Shown here piece by piece: positions 27,401 to 32,885 of a stretch of DNA of 64,000 bases. Source of the DNA: Bacillota bacterium (GTDB lineage: Bacteria; Bacillota; Clostridia; Lachnospirales; Bianqueaceae); assembly GCA_017620135.1 (NCBI GenBank), contig JAFZQZ010000101.1, positions 1 through 64,000 on the forward strand, read 5' to 3'. Under the pieces are notes generated by a model. It made no database searches and was not told the origin of the DNA. It saw only the letters and a list, made by a program, of their open reading frames with translations. The position numbers were made by a program, and so were the translations under genes. The stretch's first letter is position 1. Each line of letters begins with the position of its first letter.

Positions 27401-28108
27401 GAGCTCATATTCTCCGATGAAGGAAGATACCTCATACAGTTTCAGTTCTTCTTTCAGAGACAGATACTGCTGTGCTGTTTCAGACTGCTGTTTGAGTGGC
27501 TCGATCCTGGCACTTAGCTCATTCAGAATATCACTGACTCTCTCCAGTCTGGAAGCCTCATCCGCGAGCTGTTTCTGCGCCTGATCCCGTCTTGTCTTGA
27601 ACTTTGTGATACCCGCGGCCTCCTCAAAGATCGCTCTTCTATCCTGAGGCTTGGAACTGAGCAGCTGGTCGATCTGTCCCTGACCGATCAGACTGTATCC
27701 TTCCTTTCCTATTCCGGTATCCATCAGCATTTCCTGCACGTCTCTCAGGCGGCATCTGCCTCCGTTGATGGCGTATTCGCTCTCGCCGGATCGGAAGATA
27801 CGGCGGCTGATCGAAACTTCATTGTAGTCGACGGGCATCTTTCTGTCACTGTTGTCCAGTACCAGCGTCACCTCGGCATATCCGAGAGGTTTCCGTCTTT
27901 CGGTCCCGGCAAAAATGACATCATCCATCCTGGCGCCCCGAAGCGTCTTGGCGCTTTGTTCACCCAGGACCCAACGGACCGCGTCAGCGATATTGCTTTT
28001 TCCGCTTCCGTTCGGTCCGACGATCGCTGTCACGCCTTCTCCGAATTCCACCCTGATTTTTTCGGGAAAAGATTTAAACCCGACGATCTCTACTCTTTTT
28101 AGTTCCAT
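24467..28108 (-). CDS. smc: Chromosome segregation protein SMC
   Basis: The 1213-residue SMC ATPase organises and segregates the chromosome with ScpA and ScpB, which are not in this window. The N-terminal head has Walker A GPNGSGKSN near residue 32 and the Q-loop region GQGQIDQLLSSKP; long coiled coils flank a hinge near residues 500-690 (IVDNTSGVRSLIDYLRE, VVTLDGDIFNIGGSITGGS); the C-terminal head has signature LLLSGGERALTAIAL and Walker B FCILDEIEAALDDANVERF. It is one of the longest genes here and reads through without interruption. The ATG at 28108 follows AGGAG. The rnc-smc-ftsY order is classic for Firmicutes. Confidence 0.97.
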   Translation of the reverse strand: MELKRVEIVGFKSFPEKIRVEFGEGVTAIVGPNGSGKSNIADAVRWVLGEQSAKTLRGARMDDVIFAGTERRKPLGYAEVTLVLDNSDRKMPVDYNEVSISRRIFRSGESEYAINGGRCRLRDVQEMLMDTGIGKEGYSLIGQGQIDQLLSSKPQDRRAIFEEAAGITKFKTRRDQAQKQLADEASRLERVSDILNELSARIEPLKQQSETAQQYLSLKEELKLYEVSSFIGEYELLKTQSEKLDESLSALEEQISASREKEAEAKEKANQLAQDVDENRKKLLRLNQELGELKLSLETSEGDKRVLKEQINHYQEDMDSYQIRILDLKERIADRTHTLEKEEARIRSLDQTISEQETDLKTKEEAFALVSGKLEEQSKKEKEAARKLTEAEEELQFAAASRERFMLLASQDREQMKSRVEETASLSLRKEEGEKQIATLSHQAEEIAKKIEDLLSEEKKAETLYQENKTRSDELKRNQESLMLELKDLQGRIGWLSGLDQDYEGFSGSVKALMKLKRAAEGSREARLGSSIHGTIADIIEVDKRFTVAMDVALGAGLQNVIVDNTSGVRSLIDYLREKRIGRATFMPLDQVTARNPFQKEAEVLSMPGVIGFADSLVGVKEIYRKVISRQLGGVVVCESFDSASAVSRRFGNSLRVVTLDGDIFNIGGSITGGSNHQQKSGILGRKAEMDELKRTLKEKRQEADEIYRKIREASENLRISGEEVRRIQLELGKKRTEETDLRAQLEKYRGQMEEVESRLAEARLQDEDADKIRLEHEEALKESETRLQRAESLRKDAAEKLDQEQSAEALLEEELAAGKEEKQNLMIRLAGIKQEKQFLTQQTVWETTEIDHLSQEAEALIDESNLSSEALKNTKDKVESLEKEQEKTRDLIEKMGCSIRDQESVFQTVDDEREKALRETEDILRSFAVLEKEQVRLDSQSARARKELEELQDRMWEEYEITYGAAKELAERKFNDDEQMLAASELSKTKRRQTISRLKEQIRALGPVNVGAITEYKSLTERCAFLSGQRDDILKSEQNLTDIIRQMTTKMEEQFKTGFAAIAESFDQVFKRMFGGGQGILRLSEEGESLEAGIEIIAQPPGKKLQNMLLLSGGERALTAIALLFAIQQLNPAPFCILDEIEAALDDANVERFAGYLRQMCSETQFIVITHRKGTMVAADTLYGVTMEEKGVSKCISVNFDNTSGEDIYGAV

Positions 28109-28128
28109 AGTGCTCCTGACTATATGTG

Positions 28129-28839
28129 TTATCGGCTGTAAAGCAGACGAAGCGCCTCTTCGGCGGCTGCCTGCTGTGCCTGTTTTTTACTGCTTCCCGT
28201 GCCTTCTGTGACGGCTTTGCCGCCGATCAGAAGCTCGACTGTAAAGATCCTTTTATGAGGAGGCCCTTCCTCACAGATGACCTTGTATACCGGCGCTTCC
28301 GTGCCTTCCGCCTGGATCTTCTCCTGCAGGACCGTTTTATAGTCTTTGCCTGATACGGCCGGATTGTCTTTCAAATGAGAAAAGACCATGCGGCCGATCA
28401 GTTCCTTCGCTTCCTTCATCCCTCCGTCCAGGTAGACAGCGCCGATCAGCGCCTCTACCAGATCGCAGAGGATCGAAGGCCGCTTTCTTCCGCCCGTTTT
28501 CTCTTCACCTGTACTCAGAATAAGGTATTCTCCGAGACCCAGTTTAGCTGCGATGTACGAAAGGGATTCCTCACAGACGATCGACGCCCGTTTTTTGGTC
28601 AGCTTCCCTTCGTCCCAGTCGAACTGATGAAACAGCATTTCCGAAGTGACCACTTCCAGTACGGCATCCCCGAGGAATTCCAGCCGTTCGTAGTGCTCTG
28701 CCTCGATGCCTTTCTGTTTCATTTCCTTGCTGTAGGAGGAATGGGTCAGTGCCTGAACGAGAAGCGCGGTATCCGTAAAGTGGTATGAAAGGATCTCTTC
28801 CACTTTCCTGAGCTTCGATTCAGATAAAGGTGTTTTCAT
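28129..28839 (-). CDS. rnc: Ribonuclease III
   Basis: RNase III cleaves double-stranded RNA in rRNA and mRNA processing. The protein (about 236 residues from MKTPLSESKL) has the catalytic RNase III domain with signature ERLEFLGDAVLE near residue 55 and downstream acidic residues in LCDLVEALIGAVYLDGG, followed by a C-terminal double-stranded RNA-binding domain (DYKTVLQEKIQAEG to GSSKKQAQQAAAEEALRLL). The ATG at 28839 follows AAGG; an alternative ATG four codons earlier overlaps the acp stop. It is translationally close-coupled to the acp gene. Confidence 0.95.
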   Translation of the reverse strand: MKTPLSESKLRKVEEILSYHFTDTALLVQALTHSSYSKEMKQKGIEAEHYERLEFLGDAVLEVVTSEMLFHQFDWDEGKLTKKRASIVCEESLSYIAAKLGLGEYLILSTGEEKTGGRKRPSILCDLVEALIGAVYLDGGMKEAKELIGRMVFSHLKDNPAVSGKDYKTVLQEKIQAEGTEAPVYKVICEEGPPHKRIFTVELLIGGKAVTEGTGSSKKQAQQAAAEEALRLLYSR

Positions 28840-28844
28840 TATCC

Positions 28845-29087
28845 TTACCATTCTTCCAGGCTTCTTAAGATATCGGCCACGCTGCGGATATCTTCAAAGT
28901 CGGCCTGTTCATATTCGATCCCGAATTCGACTTCGCAGGCCACCAGGATCTGCATGATCGAGTTTTTGTCCAGTTCCAGATCGTCGTCCAGCGATGTCTC
29001 TTCCGTGACATCCGCAGGATTGATATCGGCTTCTTCCGCGATGATCTCACTGATGATCGCGAGCGGGCTTCTTTCCTGTTCTTTCAT
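28845..29087 (-). CDS. Acyl carrier protein homologue lacking the phosphopantetheine serine
   Basis: From MKEQERSPLA (ATG at 29087 behind GGAGAG) this is an 80-residue acidic protein with the ACP helix pattern and the usual place between plsX and rnc. Ungapped alignment of DDDLELDKNSIMQILVACE with the normal DDLGADSLDTVELVMALEE core puts Asp40 on the conserved Asp and Lys41 on the Ser that carries 4'-phosphopantetheine; the nearest Ser is two residues later. The codons (28959-28970) read GAC AAA AAC TCG on the minus strand. It therefore may not be a working carrier, and another ACP would be expected elsewhere in the genome. Neighbour PlsX normally uses acyl-ACP, so a regulatory or binding role is conceivable. 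Confidence 0.82.
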   Translation of the reverse strand: MKEQERSPLAIISEIIAEEADINPADVTEETSLDDDLELDKNSIMQILVACEVEFGIEYEQADFEDIRSVADILRSLEEW

Positions 29088-29104
29088 TCTTTCTCTCCTT
29101 AGCC

Positions 29105-30127
29105 TTAGGCGCGTTTGGCCGCGGCCATTTCTTCTTCTATCTTTTGAATGACATCGGTATCGATAAAGGTAAGACACTGTTTGATCGCGGAGGCGAACGC
29201 TTCCGCACGGGAATTTCCGTGCGCCTGGATCACCGCTCCGTTGGTCCCGAGCAGCGGCGTTCCGCCGACAGTTCTCGGATCCAGTGAATCTTTCAGTCCT
29301 ATCAGGGCCGGTTTGATGAGCAGCGCGCCGATCTTTGTCCTGAGTGAACTCATCAGGCTTTTCTTGATCGAGCCGAACATGTACTGTGCCAGTCCTTCCG
29401 ATCCTTTCAGAAGGATGTTGCCGGCGAAACCTTCCGTTACGATGATCTCCGCGGCGTTGTTGAAATACTCTCTGGCTTCGATATTGCCCACAAAGTTGAT
29501 GCCCTTCTCTTCCTTCAGAAGATCGTAGGCTTCTTTCGCCAGCTGATTGCCTTTACCCTCTTCCACACCGACATTGAGCAGGGCCACCCTGGGCTCTTCC
29601 ATGCCGTAAAGATTCCGGTAGTAGATCGTTGCCATCTGGGCAAACTGAACCAGATACTGCGGCTTGGCATCCATATTGGCGCCAACGTCCAGCAGCAGTG
29701 TCGGACTGTTCCCGGTCGGAAGGATCAGGGTCAGCGCCGGCCTGAAAACACCTTTGATCCGGCCGGTGATCAGCGTCGCGCCGGATAAAAGCGCGCCTGT
29801 ATTGCCCGCGGACACGATGCCGTCCGCTTCTTTTTTGCGGATCATGCCAAGGCCGACTGCCATGGAAGAATCCTTTTTGGTACGGATCGCGTCTACCGGA
29901 GAATGCTCTTCATTCTCGATGATCTGTGTCGTATAGACTAGATCCAGCCGTTCCTTATCATAGGTTTTGCCGGAAAGGTTCGCATCCAGCGCCTCCTTGC
30001 TTCCTACCAGGGTGATCTTCAGGGACGGATGGTTATCAAGTGCCAGAAGTGCTCCCTGAACGGGTGCCTCCGGCGCGTAATCTCCTCCCATCGCGTCAAC
30101 GATAATATGTCTGGTTTTATTCTCCAT
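29105..30127 (-). CDS. plsX: Phosphate acyltransferase PlsX
   Basis: PlsX turns acyl-ACP and phosphate into acyl-phosphate for glycerol-3-phosphate acylation by PlsY, which is not in this window. The 340-residue protein begins MENKTRHIIVDAMGGDYAPEAPV and contains the family blocks SAGNTGALLSGA, ALTLILPTGNSPTLLLDVGANMDAKP and VTEGFAGNILLKGSEG. The ATG at 30127 follows GAGGAG by six bases; the 13 extra upstream codons of the open frame overlap the leader repeats and are unlikely to be translated. It heads the plsX-acp-rnc-smc-ftsY operon with a promoter at 30214-30242. No FapR-like site is seen. Confidence 0.95.
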   Translation of the reverse strand: MENKTRHIIVDAMGGDYAPEAPVQGALLALDNHPSLKITLVGSKEALDANLSGKTYDKERLDLVYTTQIIENEEHSPVDAIRTKKDSSMAVGLGMIRKKEADGIVSAGNTGALLSGATLITGRIKGVFRPALTLILPTGNSPTLLLDVGANMDAKPQYLVQFAQMATIYYRNLYGMEEPRVALLNVGVEEGKGNQLAKEAYDLLKEEKGINFVGNIEAREYFNNAAEIIVTEGFAGNILLKGSEGLAQYMFGSIKKSLMSSLRTKIGALLIKPALIGLKDSLDPRTVGGTPLLGTNGAVIQAHGNSRAEAFASAIKQCLTFIDTDVIQKIEEEMAAAKRA

Positions 30128-30160
30128 GGTTTCTCCTCTGTTTGTTTGCTGATTCCCAGC

Positions 30161-30203
30161 GCTCACAGCGCTTGCTCACAGCGCTTCGCTCACAGCGCTT
30201 CGC
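30161..30203. repeat. Tandem 13-14-bp palindromic repeats in the plsX leader
   Basis: Three consecutive copies of GCTCACAGCGCTT(C) occupy 30161-30173, 30174-30187 and 30188-30201, with a partial fourth. Each contains the palindrome AGCGCT, so neighbouring copies can pair. They lie between the plsX promoter and the plsX ribosome site, i.e. in the 5' untranslated region of the operon. Confidence 0.85.
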
Positions 30204-30213
30204 TATCCAATCT

Positions 30214-30242
30214 ACTATACACTTTTTTATTCTTCTTTGCAA
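30214..30242 (-). promoter_or_regulatory. Promoter of the plsX-acp-rnc-smc-ftsY operon
   Basis: On the minus strand TTGCAA (30237-30242) and TATAGT (30214-30219) are 17 bases apart. The -35 element lies in the last codons of recU, so the operon starts inside the end of the preceding gene. The leader is about 80 bases and holds the tandem repeats. Confidence 0.68.
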
Positions 30243-30781
30243 GAGAAAAGGCCCTGGGATTTCATCTTCGCGTACTTGAAAGCCGTTACCAGATAATTCA
30301 GATACGTGCCCTGGTCATCCGGTACCAGGAGTTCTTTGGAAAACGCCTGATAGGGAATGGAGGAACGGCCGTTCTCTTTCCCGTAATACTCTTTGAGTGT
30401 CTCGATGGGAAGGATATAGGTCTCGCCGTAATCGGTAAAATGGACCAGCAGAAAAGCGATCCCTCCCTGCTGATCGAAGTCCGACATGAAGCTGACCTGA
30501 TGCGGATGGATATTGGAGAAAGGAAGAGACTTTTTCCCGCATTCCTTCGCGTCAAAGCAGATCGGGATCCCTCCCATGACGCCGATATAGTCCACGGTAC
30601 TTTTCTGTTCAAAATACGCCAGAGAGATCGTATGCCGTTCCTGATCGATCTCGATCGGTTTGATCGGCGTAGGGATCTTCTGGATCAGCGCAAGACCGTC
30701 TTTTCTGTATTTTTCATTCGTGATGTTCAGTACTTCTTCAAAAGCGCTGCCGCGAAGGCCCCGTGTATTCCAGTAACTCAT
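30227..30781 (-). CDS. recU: Holliday junction resolvase RecU
   Basis: RecU is the Firmicutes resolvase that cleaves four-way DNA junctions. The 184-residue protein has the expected order: NTRGLRGSAFEEVLNITNEKYRKDGLALIQKIPTP near the N-terminus, then the nuclease core with STVDYIGVMGGIPICFDAKECGKKSLPF (Asp, Asp and Lys-type active-site residues), HPHQVSFM, and the C-terminal YLNYL segment. In many Firmicutes recU sits next to a penicillin-binding protein gene; here it follows an ABC solute-binding gene. The ATG at 30781 has GAGG eight bases upstream. Confidence 0.9.
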   Translation of the reverse strand: MSYWNTRGLRGSAFEEVLNITNEKYRKDGLALIQKIPTPIKPIEIDQERHTISLAYFEQKSTVDYIGVMGGIPICFDAKECGKKSLPFSNIHPHQVSFMSDFDQQGGIAFLLVHFTDYGETYILPIETLKEYYGKENGRSSIPYQAFSKELLVPDDQGTYLNYLVTAFKYAKMKSQGLFSCKEE

Positions 30782-30792
30782 CTTTACCTCGT

Positions 30793-32262
30793 TTATTTCA
30801 GATATTCCGCTCCAAGATAGACAAATCCCTCATGAGGCTGAAGCCTTCCCGAAAGATGGGAGCTTACGATCACACCTTTGTCCAGATAGCACAGAAAGTA
30901 GATCGGGACTTTGACCTGTGCGTAGACGGCCATGTTCATGACCTCTTCCTTCAGTTCTTCTTCATCGGCGAGATCTTCCAGTCTTTCCGGATCTCCCATC
31001 AGGGTAAATGCCCGAAACAGATCGACGTCTTCATGTACGATCCGAAGATCGTACAGATCGTCAGCCTGATTCGTGATCTGTACTTTCATTCCGGCCTTTT
31101 CCAGCTGGCGCCTGACCGAATCCGCTGCCTTAACAGCCACCGTGTCCGCAGGATCGACATAGATCCTGATCTCAGAGACGGATATTCCGCTGATCGCGAT
31201 GGATTCCGCCTTGGCTGTGTCCTGCGGATAACGTTCTTCCAGTCCGGGGGCATACCAGTAACCGGGATGGAACGGGATATCGCAGGCTGTTCCGTATCCC
31301 CAGGCCGCATCCTTCAGTACTTCCGCTGTATCGATCGCGAAAGCGATCTTCTGGCGATTGGACAGAACACTGGTGAATCCGTTCTCATAAAAGTCTATAT
31401 ACAGCGCTTCAAAGGACGGATAGGAATAAACCGTATATTTCTCCTGAAACTGATACCTGTCCCACGCGAGCGGTTCCTCATGAAAAAGATCCGAACGTCC
31501 GGAGGAAAAGGCCGTCAGCACCGCGGACGGATCCTTGACGAACAGGCAGCGCACACTGGCAACGCCCGGCGTCTGACCGTGAAAATCTTCATAAGGCACC
31601 AGACGCATTTCGTGCTTTTCTTCGATCTCTTCCAGCATAAACGGACCGGTGCCGACCGGGTCCAGCTTCGAGTAGGAATCCTCACATCCGATCGGAAAGA
31701 CAAGTCCTTCGACAGAGGCCAGGGAATCCTTTTTCAGATACAGCCTGATCGTATAGAAATCCACGATCGTCGTCCGGCTGATGATGCTGATCTCTTCCGA
31801 ATACGCGTTTTTTCGTCTGCGCAGCTGATCGATCGTAAAGGAAACATCCCCGGCGTCGAGCAAAGACCCGTCGTGAAAATAAATGTCCCGCTTGAGTTCT
31901 ACATCGATATAGCTCGCGTCATCGGCGATCGTCACGGTCTGCGCGAGGACCGGCTGGATCCTCCCTTCATCCGAGAAAACAAAGAGCGGTTCATAGATCA
32001 GACTCAGCAGGTCTTTCGTCGTCTCATCCGTCACTTCCCAGGGCAGGAGAGAAACCGGCGTGGGAATGGCAAGCGTCAGTTCCTCGGCCTCCCCTTCCTT
32101 TTGTGAAGTCTTAGCGGTCGGAGCGATCGTGTGCTCGCTGTTTTCGGAAGGCCGTTTGTTCTGCTGTATCTCGGAAGAAGCCGTCTCGCTTTCCGTTTTT
32201 CCGCATCCTGTCAGCATGATCATCAGGACGATCATGATCAGAATAGAAACCACTTGCTTCAT
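30793..32262 (-). CDS. Orphan ABC-transporter solute-binding lipoprotein (family 5, peptide/nickel type)
   Basis: The 489-residue protein opens with a lipoprotein signal peptide (membrane segment about residues 4-17, lipobox LTGC, lipidated Cys20) followed by a Ser/Thr/Glu-rich spacer. The mature part fits SBP_bac_5: LSLIYEPLFVFSDEGRIQPVLAQTV, DIYFHDGSLLDAGDVSFTIDQLRR, LDPVGTGPFMLEEI and SDLFHEE. Such proteins deliver peptides or other ligands to ABC importers, but no permease or ATPase gene lies nearby. It is translationally coupled to coaE upstream (four-base overlap) and recU follows by 11 bases, so it is embedded in a DNA-repair/CoA operon. Its ligand is unknown. Confidence 0.82.
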   Translation of the reverse strand: MKQVVSILIMIVLMIMLTGCGKTESETASSEIQQNKRPSENSEHTIAPTAKTSQKEGEAEELTLAIPTPVSLLPWEVTDETTKDLLSLIYEPLFVFSDEGRIQPVLAQTVTIADDASYIDVELKRDIYFHDGSLLDAGDVSFTIDQLRRRKNAYSEEISIISRTTIVDFYTIRLYLKKDSLASVEGLVFPIGCEDSYSKLDPVGTGPFMLEEIEEKHEMRLVPYEDFHGQTPGVASVRCLFVKDPSAVLTAFSSGRSDLFHEEPLAWDRYQFQEKYTVYSYPSFEALYIDFYENGFTSVLSNRQKIAFAIDTAEVLKDAAWGYGTACDIPFHPGYWYAPGLEERYPQDTAKAESIAISGISVSEIRIYVDPADTVAVKAADSVRRQLEKAGMKVQITNQADDLYDLRIVHEDVDLFRAFTLMGDPERLEDLADEEELKEEVMNMAVYAQVKVPIYFLCYLDKGVIVSSHLSGRLQPHEGFVYLGAEYLK

Positions 32263-32885
32263 AGACAGGACCTCAGGGCCTGATCGACCTGATCGTACAA
32301 AAGACTGACACTGCCGCCGGTACTTTCGATGATCCTATCCGCTCGGGCACGGTAGGTCTCGTCGTCCCACTGGCTCGCGATACGATCATCCGCTTCCTGC
32401 TCTGAAAGCCGGCGATCCTCCATCATACGGGCTTTCCGGATCTGCGGATCCGCGTAGACGACCCAGACCGTATCGACGATATCTTTCAGGCCGCTTCTTA
32501 AAAGCTCAATGGCCTCCACGACCACGATCCTGGTCTCACCGTGGCTTTCACAGGAATCGTTTTGACGGATTTGCCCGATGATCTCGGCGATCCGTTCCAC
32601 CGTCTCCGGATGGACCATCTGATTCAGTTTCTCCAGTGCTTCCGGGCTGTTAAAAACGATCTGACCAAGGGCCTTACGATCGATCATTCCGTCTTTCGCA
32701 AGGATCTCCTTACCGAAAACTTCCGAGAGCCTCTCTGCCTCGTCCTGAACGACTTCCCGCGCGACGAGGTCGGCGTCGATATGGACAGCCTGATATTTTC
32801 GGGACAGATACCGGGAAACAGTGCTTTTCCCCGACGCGATCGTCCCTGTCAGACCGATCACCAGTACATTGTTATTTTGCTTCAT
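32259..32885 (-). CDS. coaE: Dephospho-CoA kinase
   Basis: CoaE phosphorylates dephospho-CoA in the last step of coenzyme A synthesis. The 208-residue P-loop kinase has Walker A GLTGTIASGKST near residue 12, the HIDADLVAREVV block with the catalytic Asp, and the lid segment RKARMMEDRRLSEQEADDRIASQ. The start overlaps the polA end by 14 bases and the stop overlaps the next gene by four. A polA-coaE order is common in Firmicutes. Confidence 0.94.
   Translation of the reverse strand: MKQNNNVLVIGLTGTIASGKSTVSRYLSRKYQAVHIDADLVAREVVQDEAERLSEVFGKEILAKDGMIDRKALGQIVFNSPEALEKLNQMVHPETVERIAEIIGQIRQNDSCESHGETRIVVVEAIELLRSGLKDIVDTVWVVYADPQIRKARMMEDRRLSEQEADDRIASQWDDETYRARADRIIESTGGSVSLLYDQVDQALRSCL

Noticed and set aside
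30128-30212. FapR operator in front of plsX
   Set aside because: The FapR consensus (TTAGTACCT-type palindrome) is absent; the region holds the tandem repeats instead.
30763-32106. A 447-codon plus-strand frame opposite the solute-binding protein gene
   Set aside because: Antisense to a protein with signal peptide, lipobox and family blocks; the frame itself has no protein-like features.
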